From Poa pratensis (lineage: Eukaryota; Streptophyta; Magnoliopsida; Poales; Poaceae): a DNA stretch of 64,000 bases. Shown here piece after piece: positions 1 through 12,647 of this stretch. Position numbers and translations under genes: made by a program. The stretch covers positions 46,173,588 to 46,237,587 of the forward strand of contig CAMZMU010000080.1 of NCBI GenBank assembly GCA_947311845.1, written 5' to 3'. The stretch's first letter is position 1. Every line of letters starts with the position of its first letter. The notes beneath the pieces were generated by a model. The model ran no database searches, had not been told where the DNA came from, and saw nothing but the letters and a program-made list of their open reading frames with translations.

Positions 1-1092
1 AATTGAATACATAGATATTTCCTCTTCACTATGCTACTCTGAATTATTCTCTCGTTGGATAACGAACACCAATCCACTGCGTAGGGCTATAAAAGCACAC
101 CTTAAAGTCGCATTCCACATCTAGTGAACCCCAGACTGTCAACTTGAGCGCCCTAAAATAGTACTAGACAAACACCACAATTTCATAGAGACATCCAACA
201 CAAATAATAACTCATGATAAGTATTCCTGTAATCTTTAGCCTAAGAGCCACACACGGTGCGCACACTGTCAACTTCGCACCATGGGACAAAGGTGACTCC
301 GGAATTTACATTAATAAAACCACTCAAGTAGCATATAAGATAATGAAGAGTAACATATATGGATTCAACTAGATTACAAAGCTCATGATCACATAAAGAT
401 CACACCATGGGAGAGAGAGATAAACCACATAGCTACCGGCATGACCCCTCAGCCCCGAGGGAAACTACTCACACATGGTCATGGTGATGAGGAGCTTGAT
501 GGAGAGGTGCAGCCCGGAGTGGAGGCGGCGGCAGCCCGTGGAGGCGGCGGTGGCCCTTGGAGATGGTGCTGGTATGGAGGAGGTTCTCCACCCCAAGACG
601 GCTGCCTGGGAGGAGGAAAATTCGTGGTTTGGGGGCCTCCCCACGAGTTAGGTTTCCTCTCCATATATATGCTTTCGGATTCCCGTCATCTCCTTTAGGG
701 TTTCGGTAAAGCGGCGATATCTGGAGCGTCCGAATTTGGAATTGGGCGAATTTTAAGTCCAGATCGATTGGCTGAAAATTCCCCGCAACTTTCGTGACTA
801 GACTTTTTCTGTTTGACGTCGTCTTCTGTCCAGTACGTGACAATCTCCGAAAAACGTTTTCAGACAGATTTCAGGAAGGTCCCGATTCGACTCCAACAAG
901 GTTTCCTTTGCCCAATTTTGATAATTCCTACACATTAAAGTGTAAAACAAGAACATTGTGCACTTTGGCAACTATTAGTAGGTTAGTCCAATAAATGTCA
1001 TAATATGATATAAAGTGTATATAAAACATGTGACAATTGGTATAATATAAGCATGGAACATCAGAAATTATAGATACGTTTGAGACGTATCA
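1..1092 (-). mobile_element. Non-autonomous gypsy LTR (TGATACGTCTC family), cut by window edge
   Basis: Read on the minus strand, the LTR begins at 1092 with TGATACGTCTCAAACGTATC and runs left past position 1. The same opening occurs at 57040 and 62517, and in variant form at 40630. After about 150 bases the copy diverges from those LTRs but keeps the layout: an AT-rich U3, a GC-rich leader near 480-660 and an AT-rich 3' part. Because the 5' end faces right, the element body, if any, lies to the left, so this is a 5' LTR or a solo LTR. The opening resembles the Sabrina-like grass families from memory. ORF-sized readings in the GC-rich leader (about 480-840) have no recognisable domain. Confidence 0.75.
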
Positions 1093-1315
1093 AGTGTGAG
1101 CGCTCTCACGCGCGAGATTAAGCTCAGTAGCTTAAATGACCGTACTGATGTTGGGCCATGACAGAAATCTACTATGGATTTCCTCTTAAGGGATCGTAAT
1201 CGTAAAGATGGCATGCACCATTTGCAAAATGCCTATGTAATATTTGGTACATTATCGATATGTGATATTGAATCCTTTGTTTTAATGAGACATGTGGTTA
1301 AATTATAATCAATTT

Positions 1316-1907
1316 AGGCATTTGCTAACGACTCGTCGCCCTCGAGAGCAAACCAAGGCGATTAGAGTTCCATCGCCTCCCGTCGGCGCCGCCACCGATC
1401 TGCCCAGCCTCTGTGGCCTTCAGGCCATGGAGGCGCGGTGGATCTCGGCCCTCGTCGACGGGGGGGGTCCGTTTTTGGGTGTTAGGGTCAAGATTTGTTG
1501 GGGCGACGCTCAGATGGCGACGGCGGTGCCTCGTTTTAATAAGGTCTCGCTGGCTTCAGTCCCATCTCGACGGCGACGTCGAGAAGCCTGTGGGAGTGGT
1601 GTGGTCTCGAGAATTTCTTCTGGCGGTGGCGTTCTTCGGATCGTCAAGTAGCTTTATCGGTGGTTCTTCCTTCTTCTTCATCTCTAGGACGGATGTGGTC
1701 TTCTAGATCCGTTCGGCGACTTCCCGCCTGCAACCAACAACGTCAGGCCAGCTTAGGGAGGAGCGGCAGCGACGCACCGTCGACATGGTCTGGAGGTTGA
1801 AGACGAAGGGCATCTCAAGTATTTCGTTGTAATTTTCGTTTTTGTTGATGTGTTTTGTACTGTTCGGTGTTTTTTAATGGTGGGGTCCTGTTTGCAAAAA
1901 AAATCTA
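1316..1907 (+). mobile_element. Possible A-tailed retroposon (truncated LINE or SINE-like)
   Basis: A GC-rich block (about 1335-1600) is followed by a T/G-rich stretch and a short A run near 1895-1903. It is flanked by AATCAATTT (1307-1315) and ATTCAATTT (908-916 of the same kilobase, i.e. 1908-1916), which could be an imperfect target duplication. This layout fits a 5'-truncated non-LTR retroposon, but no reverse transcriptase motif is visible and the A tail is short. Readings of about 119 and 97 residues in the GC-rich part are low-complexity and I do not treat them as genes. The spacer at 1093-1315 shows nothing recognisable. Confidence 0.35.
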
Positions 1908-2217
1908 ATTCAATTTGCGAAATTCTTAGTATTCAAAATATATTGATTAATCTATGCTATCAAAAGCTTATGTAATGAGGTATGATCACCATCATATATG
2001 ATGTGACCATATCACTCTATCCATCTTTCATCCCTCAAACCAAACACAAATATGATTACCCCTAGCCATTTTTATCTCTTCAACCAAACACAAAAATGGC
2101 TCAACCAAACACAAAAATGTTACACCAACCAAATGGTTGGGGGCGCCCACGACCACATTACCCGCCTCCAAGATCTTGTAACAGTGTGCCATCTGCACAT
2201 ACAACACATGGACGTGG
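1908..2217. other. Left flank of the Copia insertion, no feature seen
   Basis: AT-rich sequence with a locally repeated phrase built on ACCAAACACAAAAATG (2040-2120). It ends with CGTGG at 2213-2217, the left target-site duplication of the Copia element. No ORF with recognisable content and no RNA gene are visible. Confidence 0.6.
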
Positions 2218-3809
2218 TGAAGGGAATCGTAAACAGAAAACAAAAAAATTCCTAGCAACGATAACCATAAACTAGCCAAGATCTACTATGCAGATATACC
2301 GTAACGGAGGAGATCGATGTACATACCCTTGTAGACCGAAAGCGGGGATTACCCTCCCGCACAAGCGTTGTTGATGAAGCCGACAACGCCGACCTCAAGG
2401 TCGTGTAGTGGAAGAAGACGTACTTCCAGTGCCACACGTGTAGCACCTCGTAGCTCTACACACGTACGGAGTAGACGACGACCTCCGTGCTCCAGATCCA
2501 GCGAAGCAGCGGAAGCGAAGACTTGGACACAGCAGCACGGCAGTGTGCGTATGGTGGAGAAACTTCTCTCCTTGTACGCAGCTCCAGAAACGGAACCACG
2601 CTCAAGATAGGAGAGAAGAAGAAGGAGGGATGAATTTCCAGGCAAGGGTGCACCCCTATTTAAAGGAGAGGGAGGGCTGCCACCCTTGGTGGCTTAGCCA
2701 TGTGGGACTAAACCCCACATGGTGCGCCGGCCCTGGTGGGCCCCATTCGGCCCAGCCAGGCCGGCCGGCCCTCCCCCCCCCCCCCCTTTTTTTCCTTTTT
2801 CCTTTTGGGGTTTTTCCCCTAATGGCGCTTAGGTGAAAATGCCTTTAAAATTCGAAATAAAATAAAACAAAAATATATTTAATTATTAATTACACTATTA
2901 ATATTAAATACATATTATTTAATTTATTTGAGATCCGAAACTTATTTCGTTGCCCTCCGATCATTATCGGACATGTCCCGAAACACTTCCGGTGTTCTCC
3001 TGAAGTTTCTCCTAATATCCAATCTTTATAAAACTGTCGCCTACCCTTAAGTGTGCCACCCTACGGTTCAGGATCACTCCAGACATGATCGAGACACGTT
3101 CTCCGATCAATGACTATCAGCGGTGGCTGGACTGCCGTGATAGCCCCTGTGCGTCCACGAATGTCTTTTTATCGTTTGAACCTTAGACCTCCAATTTCAA
3201 CCTTTTGCCTAGCGATACTTAGATTGTCCGAGACTCGTTCTCCGGTATCACGATTACCGAGCTTGATCTCGTCACTTGACAATTCTATCTTTACTCGTCT
3301 GTAATATTACATCCCCGTGACCTAGTATCTATCCGAGTGGGCCCAGAGTATCTATCCTGCTATGTGGATTGGCAAATCCCGCTCTTGATCACTCGCCTCT
3401 GTCACTTCCTTCGGATACCCGAAAGGGACACCTTTATTGGCACGCTAAATAAGTCATGACGTTTGATGCAATCAAAGCACCTTCCAGAAGCAGCGATTAA
3501 ATATGATCTCACGGTCAAAGGTATGAACACTACGTTTCTATATATCTTGGGTGTGTGTCCATCACATCATTCACCTAATGACATGACTCCATTGTCAATT
3601 GACATAAATGTCCATGATCAGGAAACCTTGATCATCGGTTGTCCAATGGACTAGTTAAGAGGCTACTAGGGACCTGGTTGTTTACATACCACACGTGCAT
3701 TAAAGTTTCCGCTTAATACAGTTATAGCATGGTACAAAACTTATTATGAAAATTGAGATATGACAAATAAAATATCTTTATTAATTGTCTCTTGGGCATA
3801 TCTCCAACA
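2218..3809 (-). repeat. 3' LTR of the Copia element
   Basis: On the minus strand the LTR opens TGTTGGAGATATGCCC at 3809 and closes in CCCTTCA at 2218, the TG...CA rule. Immediately upstream of its 5' end on the minus strand is AAGTGGGAGAC, a typical Copia polypurine tract (plus positions 3810-3820). A C run near 2770 and the AT-rich block near 2860-2930 match the other copy. Short ORFs in this stretch are incidental. Confidence 0.92.
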
Positions 3810-4109
3810 GTCTCCCACTTGCACTAGAGTACAATTTAATCTAGTTTACAACTTGGTAAAAGCCTAACACCTATAGCATCTTGGTGTTTATCATGCTTGT
3901 CTCGTGGAAGAGGTTTCGTCAGCAGATCTGCAATATTCAGATCCGTATGTATTTTGTAAATCTTTACATCGCCTTCCTTGACATAATGTCTTATCACATG
4001 GAAGCGTCGAAGAATGTGTTTGGCAGTTGAGTGAGACCTTGGTTCCTTCACGTTGGCAATGACACTTGTGTTGTCGAAGTAGAGGTTCACATGGTCTTGC
4101 GTGTTTGGG
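3810..4109 (-). pseudogene. C-terminal RNase H fragment of Copia pol
   Basis: Minus-strand reading from about 4109 to 3836 gives the end of Copia RNase H, with the YFDNTSVIANVKEP segment and the LHTDLN-type ending (here IHTDLNIADLLTKPLP) that closes most plant Copia polyproteins. It is the continuation of the fragment at 32079-32470. The two are separated by the 28-kb gypsy insertion, with AACAC duplicated at the break. A stop after the LPSCKLD segment ends pol just before the polypurine tract. Confidence 0.88.
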
Positions 4110-4114
4110 AACAC

Positions 4115-4738
4115 TGATGCATGTAAAATGCATATATGAACTTTGCATTCTTTTTACTTATATTCCAGTCATATTTGCATCATATAAGGGTTATATCATT
4201 GTTTTATAATGATTTTGGGAATATTTGATATGTTTCCTATTTTTATGGAATTAACCCTTCGCAGGCAGAAAACCCTATTTCTATATTTTAAAGTTTCAGG
4301 GACCCAAACGACGTCCAAATGACCTGGAAATTTACGAGCATCATTTTTTGGAAGGAACAAGACTTGGGGGCGAAGGAAGCGAACATGCGGAGCCCCGAGG
4401 GCCAAAAGAGGTGGGCCCACGCGGCCCCTGTACCTGGCCGCGTGGGACCCCTCCAATTGGGCCTCGACGCTCCGTTGCCGTCGATCTTTCCTCCACCGAC
4501 TCCGTTTTGACCTAAAAACGCCTATAAAAATAGTCCCCCGACGTTCTCTGGAAGGAGCGCCGCAGAAAAACAGAAACACCGAAACAGAGATCTGGAGTTG
4601 CAGATTGGAGGGGGAAAACTCCGGCGGGGCGCTGCCGGCGTGGTCTCCATCTTCTCCAACGACTTCTCCACCGTCTCCATGATGAAGAGGGAGTAGTCCA
4701 CCTCTGGACTATGGGTTTGTGGAAGTAACTTATGTATC
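4115..4738 (+). repeat. 5' LTR of the non-autonomous gypsy, first part
   Basis: This matches 30332-30956 of the 3' LTR almost base for base. It breaks after GTATC (4734-4738), the left target duplication of the inserted solo LTR, and resumes at 10754. The GC-rich part (4380-4700) gives incidental ORFs on both strands. Confidence 0.9.
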
Positions 4739-7700
4739 TGTAATACCCCACAGTTTAGATAGTCGGAAGGATAGAAATAGAATTTGTGCATTTGCATGGC
4801 ATGCATTTAAAACACGGTAAATTTTGGCGCGTTAAATTAAATAATGCAAAGTGATCGATGTTTTCTCTCGACTAGGTGAATTAGGGTTTAGATCATCTGG
4901 TGGAGTGCGATAAACTTCGATATGATCTTTTTAACAACTAAATCGAAAATAGAATTTTAGTCGATGCAAACCAGAATTGGACATGACCTTTCCTTATTAT
5001 CAACACTCCTGAAAACAATTCAAAATATGACAAGTATATAATACAAATAGAACGTAAGATTCAATCATCTCCAACAACATATACTCATCATTTCAATCCA
5101 TCATTCACACACATATATGAGCACATAGTAGTTCAATACATCAGGATAGTATCTCATCACAATTCACCATCTTATCAATTTCTTGTTGAACACATTCAAA
5201 AATTACAAATGGAGACTTAAATGTCCAAGTCTATTTGGATACATCAAATAGAAGATTATACAATTCCAAACTTCACAAGTTAAAATGAAGTTGAAAGAAT
5301 AATTAATATTACAAGTTTAATCGAATATGTACATATCTCATCCAAATACAAAGAAAGTTACAAAAGATTAAAAGAAAAGCCTAGCTAAATCTTTATCTTC
5401 TTATTTTTCCAATCTTCATCTTCAATTCATTTCCTGCAAAATAAACAAAGACAATAGGAGAGAGAGAGAGATGATGTGCGTGCGTGCGTACTGGATCTTC
5501 CAGTGTACGTACATGTACGTACTAATTGGCCCATATAAGATAACCAGCCCATTTAGTTAATTAGGAAAAGTTTAACCAATTTCCTATAAATATTTTTACC
5601 AATAATTCACCAAATAAAATTATGCAAACTTAAATGAATTTTAACTCCCAAACAAAAGGAACAAAAATCAGCTAAAATAGTCAACACACTTTATAAATTA
5701 TGAAGAATTTTTATATAAGTTTTATTTGAAGTTTTGAAAAACCTTTGTGAATGCAAAATTCAAAGATCCTTAAGTGGAAATGATTTGAATTTCCTTTTCA
5801 AAAACTATTTTCCTAAAATAAAATAATATGGGAAAATAAAGTATTGTATTGAAATATTTAAATTTAATCACTTTAAATTTATTCCTCATGGAAATTGTTG
5901 TCAAACTCTTTAAATAATTAAAAACTCCAAAACACTCGAAAAGTATTAAAATCCATAACTTGGGAATTTTGGGGTGACGATACATCTCATGATTATGCAT
6001 AATAGCATGCTGCTAGAGTTTTTAGTAGTCTTTATCGGGATTACTTTGCTATTTTCAGATTCGGGGTTTTACCGCAAACCCTAGAACCCCGAAGAGTTGA
6101 ACGGCCATTTCTACCACAGGCAAGTTCATTCTTGCATGTCCGTTGAAATATTTTTATCAAAGTATTTATAAAATACTATATATTTATCATTTGCATAAAA
6201 AGAAAAACCTATTTTCGAATGATGTGAATTGCTATATATATTATTGTTGGCTAGCAATGGAACCACGGCTTGATGTTGTGGTGGAGGTTCCATTGTACGG
6301 GAAAGTATATACCTAGAATTAATTACCAATGTCACAGTGATCCTTGCGCCGTATTGAAGCGTTTACCATGAGATCTGCTATGGACGGTAAAAGTCAGCCG
6401 TATCTTCTCTCGTTCACATATCCTCGGCAGGCTATTACCTGGTTGTGTCCGTTGCGGCGGCCAATGGCGTGGAAGCGCGTGACCTTCCCACTTGACGGGG
6501 TGACTGGAATAGAAGCTTGGGAGGGGTGGCGGGATAGCGGTCTTTGTTACCGGCCGCGCCACAAATGGGCGGATATGTGTTGTGCGGAGAGGGCGGTGAT
6601 TGGCTTTGGACTCACACCTGGCCCCATACCATGGAAGTATGGATGGGAAAGATTCGCCCGGAAAGGCAACAAGGCTGGGTTTCTCTCATGGGTAAAGTTA
6701 CGCAGCTCTGCAGAGTCAACAACAAGAAATTGTGGCTGTCACATCCGTGTTCCCGGAAGGAACTACAGAACGCTGCGGGAAAGGCATCCCAAGTGATGAC
6801 TAAAGACCCGTGGAGACTGTGAGCATAGTTTTCTGAAATAAAACTTGACCTTTTGAATAATTTTTTTCCAAAACTTGCATTATGCCTCTGACCGTTGGTC
6901 ATGGCAGTAGCTAGTGCATTAAAAACAAAAACTCTTTCCTATATTATTGAACTTGCTAAGTAACGCTCGAGTTGCTTACCCTTTCCTCGTTGACCCCCTG
7001 CTTAGACATTTGGAGCCATCCAAGGAGACGACAAATATCCATGACGACAACGAGGAGGTCTTCAACAAGGAGTCCAAACCTACCTGGTGGAGCTTGAAGG
7101 AATCAACTGCTACTTCATCAACAGAAGAACGACGACAACAGTGACAATGGTGGAGCAACAACAATATTGTCAATGGCATACATGAAACGATACGACCCGG
7201 TAAGGTTGTATCCCATGTATCGTGCTAGTCCCTGGATCGACTCGCTAGCACACATGGTTCCAAATGAATAACAAAGAATTACAGTGCATCATTATTACAA
7301 CGTATATGATCCAGAAATTTATAAATTTATTACAATCTGCATAGCTCATGGCTAGCTCAAAAAGAATAACGAGTAGCAAATAACAGCGAAAGTAAATAAA
7401 AGAAAGGCTCCATCTAAATGTGCCACAGGCGAAACATGTCGAGTGGAGTCTCGTGACCTACTGCGTCGTCACTCGGAATCGGAAATACCTGCAACGATGA
7501 GTTACAGCCAGAAACAACGACTGGTCAATACAATTGAATTGTATTGGCAAGATGTGCAAAAAGAAATGTTGTTTTTAATACCTAGCTTCTACATGCATAT
7601 TTGGCTAGGTGGAGTTTAGGCTATTTTGCGAAAAGCAATAAGTTTTATCCTATCATTTGATAAAACATAGTTTTCAATAATATTCAAAGGACACTCTGTA

Positions 7701-10700
7701 TGACAACAGGTGCTCCTACCCATTGGTTCAACCACAAGTTTTAATAAATTACAAATTGGAATGAATGAGAAATCGACATGATCACAAGCCTAGCTGTTCA
7801 AATTGTCCAATGCCAGGGACATGGCTAAGATCTTAGTTTTTTAGACTCTCGAGAGCTTTGTACACTTTGCCCGTAAGACCCAGTCAGCCTCGTTTACCAA
7901 AACACACAGTTTGTATAAAGGTTGGGAGAAGACCAAGACAGAACTTTTGGGAAATAAAACCTCAAACCACCTGCGGACCGGTACAACCTACTATACGCTA
8001 CATCTGCTAGTCACGACGGGCTCGAGGTTCTATAACTTACTAGGTTCCGTCAACTGCCCATACATAATGTTGACATACAGCTGTACACGGAAACTACCAA
8101 AACAAGCAACCAAATCTATTCTCTGTAACCTGGGCGGCGATCCCCACCTTGCAGCACACTCCGATGACCATTCTAGCAATCCGCCCAGATGATTGATTAA
8201 TTAATGTTGTTTTCATTTAATAACAAAATATCAACAATTTAAAAATCATTTTCATAGTATGATACCACAGCCCCGGATAACTAAGCATTTGCTAAGCATA
8301 ATCTAATCTTACGATTGGCATCAAGAGGACAATATTCAATTGTCATGGATTGGAAACATATGGCTATCCTACTTGGGTTTCATAGCATAGCAATAATATA
8401 TAATCCTACACATGCAATTCCACAGAAAATACACTATCAATGCATAGTAAAATATTGGGACATTTATGTTAAAAGCACACTTGCCTTGGTGATTGTTATC
8501 GTTCAAGCAATCCTCACAATCGCAAGAGTTGCACTCCGCACAATCTACACAATTCCGATAATGCCACAATAAGAACAAAACAATACAATACAAGAATGCA
8601 CATATGCATGCATGTCAATTTAATATTACACAAATTAATTTTATTTAGTTCTCTGGTCATAACACTAGAATGATGCGTATGCAACTAAATAGGATGCAAC
8701 ATGAGATTTAAATAATTAACCATGTCTTATAGAGGGCAAACTAAGTTTCTGTTTATTTTTGTAGAAATATTTATTCAACAAAGTTTATATTTTGTATCCT
8801 CTGGATTGAAAATTTAAATACCTTCCAGAAACAAAAAGATTCAGTTTATTCCGATTTGTATAATTAAAGTTATGCCAAAAATACTATTTATAGAGTTTAA
8901 TATCCGTAGCTTGTCAGGTTATGTAAACATGCGTTTTTACTAAAGAAATAGATTCTACAGGTTTTTCTGAATCCAACGGTATAAAGAACATAAAATTCTG
9001 ACATGTGGATTATTTTATATGATTTTTACAAGATCGACACTATCCCTGTTTTTCCTACTCGAATCTACAGAAAACGTGACACTTGTCGCAGTACGATTCG
9101 CTGGTACCCCTTCAATAATTGATCTAATCTAAAGCATAGAATCTGGATCGAACGGCTGTTGTGCTTCTCTCCCAATCGATCGTAGTATACCAGCGAGAAT
9201 CGCAGCTTACCAGTACTGCTGTTTCGACGATGGTGTTCGGCGGCTCTCCGGTGGTCGTACGGCCCAAGGGAAAAACTCCAGGCGAATCAGCTACTCACGG
9301 AGAGCACGGCGGTGGTCTTGGCGGCAACTCCCGAAGGTTCAACTATGATGACGACGTCCTCCGCAGCTCCAACTCCGGCAACGAACAGCTCGACGAACTC
9401 TCGCTCCCGTCTCTGGTTTGTAGGGAAAACGAGATTAGGGAGGTGCATAGACAAACGCACGAAGGTTAACAGGAAGAAAAGAGTCTTGGGGCGACGAGAA
9501 TTCGAAGCAACCTTCACCGAAGCTTCGGTGAAGAACGGCGGCAGCGGCCGTCGATAGATCGATCTGTGGCGGCCAGGGCGTCGTGGTTTGCGGAAAAACG
9601 GAACGACGGGAGTGTGTAGGTATTTATACCAAGGTTTTGGGCGACGAAGAGGGTACAGGTTACGTACGTCTCATGGAGTTGTTTCCGAGTTCAGTCAGAA
9701 ACGAAAAAGAGTTTCAGTTCAGATAAACAAGGGCGATGGTTGATGTGCTGTACTGTACGTTCAGAAGAGAGGAAGGAAACGATCAGAGTAGGATAAAAAG
9801 AATTGGACGTGAGGTGAGAGGAAAGAAAAGCTAGTACGTGAAATTTCTCTTGACCAAAGCCTTCGGCTGCTCCTCTACTTTAATTCTTTTCTTTTTGTTT
9901 GCTCCTTGTCTTCTCACGTAATACTCTATAGAAAATAGCCTTTGTGCTTATATGCACATATACATTTGTAACACATTGAATTGATCTATTTATTTGTGGA
10001 TTGAAGTTTTGTTCAATTAATTTAATGCAATGCAAAAGAAAATGCATACTATATGATGCAATGCACATGAAAGAAATGAGAACATCCGAATTGATTCAAA
10101 CAAGTTTTGAAAAATTTATAAAAAATCCCTCTGTCATACTAATCTATTAGGGATTATTTTTAATCAAATAAAATATAATTTATCCCTAAGCACATACATT
10201 GATTTATATAGGGTTTTTTTTTTGGGAAATTTAAAATAGGATTTTTTGGTATTAACCCTTTTAGTCGGATGCAAAACAAACAAATGCAAGTTTTACATTG
10301 ATGCCATGATGAAATGCACATGATGAGATGCAAACATCCAAATTCTAAAAATTGGGATGTTACAATACATGACGACCACTTTGCCAATGAAGGAGACAAC
10401 ATCATTTTGGAAAAGGAGTACAGCCTGGATAAAGACATACCAGATGGAATAGACTAGGGCTGTGACAACAACAGTAGTGGAATAGGAATTAGAGATAGAG
10501 CTGATATCCAGCTTAGTGCTACGAATTGGATCTTCTCGTGTTTCATTTGCAAGAGACTTCTTCCATGTAAAAGAAGGGTCTCCAGATTTTGTATTGAATA
10601 GTGTTGTAATCCTATAGTGTTACCTTAGACCGGCTATGTTTCTGTTGTACTACTCTGAGGGATGTAATATTTGCGGAGAGGTCCTTCCGTGCGTGTTACA

Positions 10701-10748
10701 TCAACGACTTGTACACTACAACATGCAGTGGTGTGTTGGGTCACCGCA
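4739..10748 (+). mobile_element. Solo LTR of a long-LTR gypsy, itself interrupted
   Basis: The insert begins TGTAATACCCCAC and ends GGGTCACCGCA, with TG...CA borders, and is bounded by GTATC (4734-4738 and 10749-10753). Removing the nested element at 7183-10364 leaves about 2.82 kb with no internal repeat, no RT and no primer binding site. This fits a solo LTR left by LTR-LTR recombination. The TGTAAxAxCCC start is shared with the chromovirus LTR at 12648, suggesting a related long-LTR group. Microsatellite-like GTGCGTGCGTGCGT and TACGTACATGTACGTA lie near 5478-5522. A 150-residue reading at 6344-6796 has no known domain and sits in the part of the LTR where such elements carry GC-rich noncoding sequence. 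Most of 4800-6300 is AT-rich with nothing else visible. Confidence 0.75.
7183..10364 (-). mobile_element. Solo LTR of a second long-LTR gypsy family (nested)
   Basis: On the minus strand the segment opens TGTAACATCCCAA at 10364 and closes with GTATCGTTTCA at 7183. ATACA is duplicated at 7178-7182 and 10365-10369. It is 3.18 kb with no internal repeat or pol motif, so a solo LTR is the simplest reading. A TATAAATA box on the minus strand (9621-9629) precedes a GC-rich leader (about 9590-9220), the promoter layout expected of such LTRs. A 102-residue plus-strand reading at 9161-9469 is the shadow of this leader and is not called. The rest is AT-rich and otherwise featureless. Confidence 0.75.
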
Positions 10749-10753
10749 GTATC

Positions 10754-11869
10754 TCTCTCTCGAGCTTCACTAATTAGTACCGTATGAGCTGCTGAACATG
10801 ATTACGGTCATCTATGTAATACCTTTGTGGTGGATCTTTTTATGAGTTAATATATGTTTGAGATTGTAATGGTTTTATTTCAGTTATGAAAGTAGATACA
10901 TATTATGTACCCTGTTCTTATTTACTTGTCATGATCAAGCATGTTTATGAAAGCGTGTGAGGGGGAACGTGTGCATTAGTTGGAGTAACGGGGGTGGCTA
11001 GTGCAGTGAACGTGAGAGAAAGTTCTACGATCCACTTGGGTATCTTTACCCTACTTTGTTGCCTCACTAGGGATAAAAAGAAATACCATGCTACCGGAGA
11101 TGTGGATGTGACCATTGCCACTACTCCATGACTAGATCTAGCATGTTCTTATTTTAACTTCATGTCATGATACTTATTGCTATACTCTGAGTTATCTTAA
11201 TTACTGATGTGTTATGATTTAGTTCGCATCTTGGTGGAGTATAAGCGAGACTAATAACCAAAAGGTCTCTATGTTAGGACGTGATGCTCATATAATTATA
11301 ACTTGTCATTAAACTGTTGTGTTGCAATCTCATATGTCAACTCTAGTGTTCCATTGTCTACCACTTTATTAAAGAGAGTGCATTTGTGAAACCATGAACC
11401 CCGGTCCATTCTTAATCATAAGAAACACCTTTCCAACCACTTTTACCACTTTTCCATTTTCTGCCATTTAAAAATCCGAAAATACAAAAACACTTTTACA
11501 TCTTGCATTCATCATATAAAACCCAAAAATATCATTTATCATTGCTACCACCATCCTTGCATATTTATTTACCACCATTGCATATTTATTTCTTGTTTGC
11601 ATTGCATATTATCTTGATATCATTCTCACACCTTGTGCTTGACAACCACTAGGTGAGGTTGAGGACCAAAACATTTACTTTGTTTTGTAGGTAACCAAAA
11701 GAAGGATAGGAAAGATAAATCTTCACTACTGATTCCCCGAGAGTTCGATATTAAACCTTCGAGTCACCCTCGTGGGGAAAACACGTCTTCCACTTACTAC
11801 ACACTCTGCACTTGGAGTCTCAACCTAACCCATTTACTTTTCACGCAGGTAACTACGTGAAGGCCATCA
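10754..11869 (+). repeat. 5' LTR of the non-autonomous gypsy, second part
   Basis: This resumes exactly where 4738 stopped: TCTCTCTCGAGC follows GTATC here and in the uninterrupted 3' LTR near 30953. It ends in GGCCATCA at 11869. Confidence 0.9.
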
Positions 11870-12085
11870 AGACTGTTTTCTGGCGCCGTTGCCGAGGAAT
11901 CATTGCCGAAAGGTTTATCGAAGGATATCTCACCAAGTCAACTTCATCACCAACTTGTGCTAACACCTAAGCTTGGGGAGGTTGCACCTACGTGAGCATC
12001 ATCTTATCCATCTTTACCTTCAAAGCAATTTATTTTGTTTTGTCATTGTCTTGCATATCATATTTCGGTTTGTTAGTATGTCTAC
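11870..12085 (+). promoter_or_regulatory. Primer binding site and leader of the non-autonomous gypsy
   Basis: TGGCGCCGTTGCCGAGGA at 11881-11898 is the minus-strand DNA priming site, one mismatch from the TGGCGCCGTTGCCGGGGA form common in grass gypsy elements. A leader of about 190 bases precedes the ORF and includes the first AAGCTTGGGG motif (11969-11978), identical in core to the polypurine tract before the 3' LTR. Confidence 0.7.
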
Positions 12086-12647
12086 TTGCTATCAATGGAA
12101 AACTATTCTGAAAACGCCATGATGGCTGCTGAATTTAGAAAATCAAATGAAGGGAAAAGATTAGGAGAGTACATAGAGTTTCTAAATAAAATTGCTAATG
12201 TGCTGCTTAATTATCATGAGGAAGAAATTTGTTGCTCTGAATACTCTAGACACTTTGAATTCCAATGCCCTTCCAATAATGAACATGTTATTGCAACTTA
12301 TAATACATGGAATTATGCTCACTTAGGGATGGAAGAAGTAGATCAATTTGTTATTTTTATGGCAGCCTATGAATTATACACCTTCATTGATGAACATGAA
12401 ACCTGCCCTATAGCTTCTAAATTTAAAGTTTTCATTGCCAATATCCTTGATCTCTGCATACTTGAATTTAATGAAAATATCTATGTTGTTGACACAAGGA
12501 AGAGAGCTGCCCAAGAAAGCTCTAATATTTTGCAGGAAGAAGATGACAAAAGCTTAAGCTTGGGGATGCCCGTGCAACCCCAAGAGGATGATGAAAACAT
12601 AAGCTTGGAAGCGGAAGTATGTGAAGAGGAGATTGAAATGGATGTGT
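12086..12647 (+). pseudogene. Uncharacterised ORF of the non-autonomous gypsy, N-terminal part
   Basis: This is an open frame of about 187 codons from the ATG reading MLSMENYSENAMM (12086), or from the internal ATG two residues later. It is acidic, with Cys and His scattered in the first half (EEEICCSEYSRHFEFQC), and ends in a Glu-rich stretch. It has no zinc knuckle, protease or RT motif. The chromovirus at 12648 interrupts it, and the same frame continues at 26995 in the downstream part. A homologous but more broken ORF occurs at about 58850-59765 in the right-hand element, where the HLPFQCDYNNE stretch parallels HFEFQCPSNNE here. The product's role is unknown. A Gag-like or accessory protein is possible but not shown by sequence. 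Confidence 0.7.
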
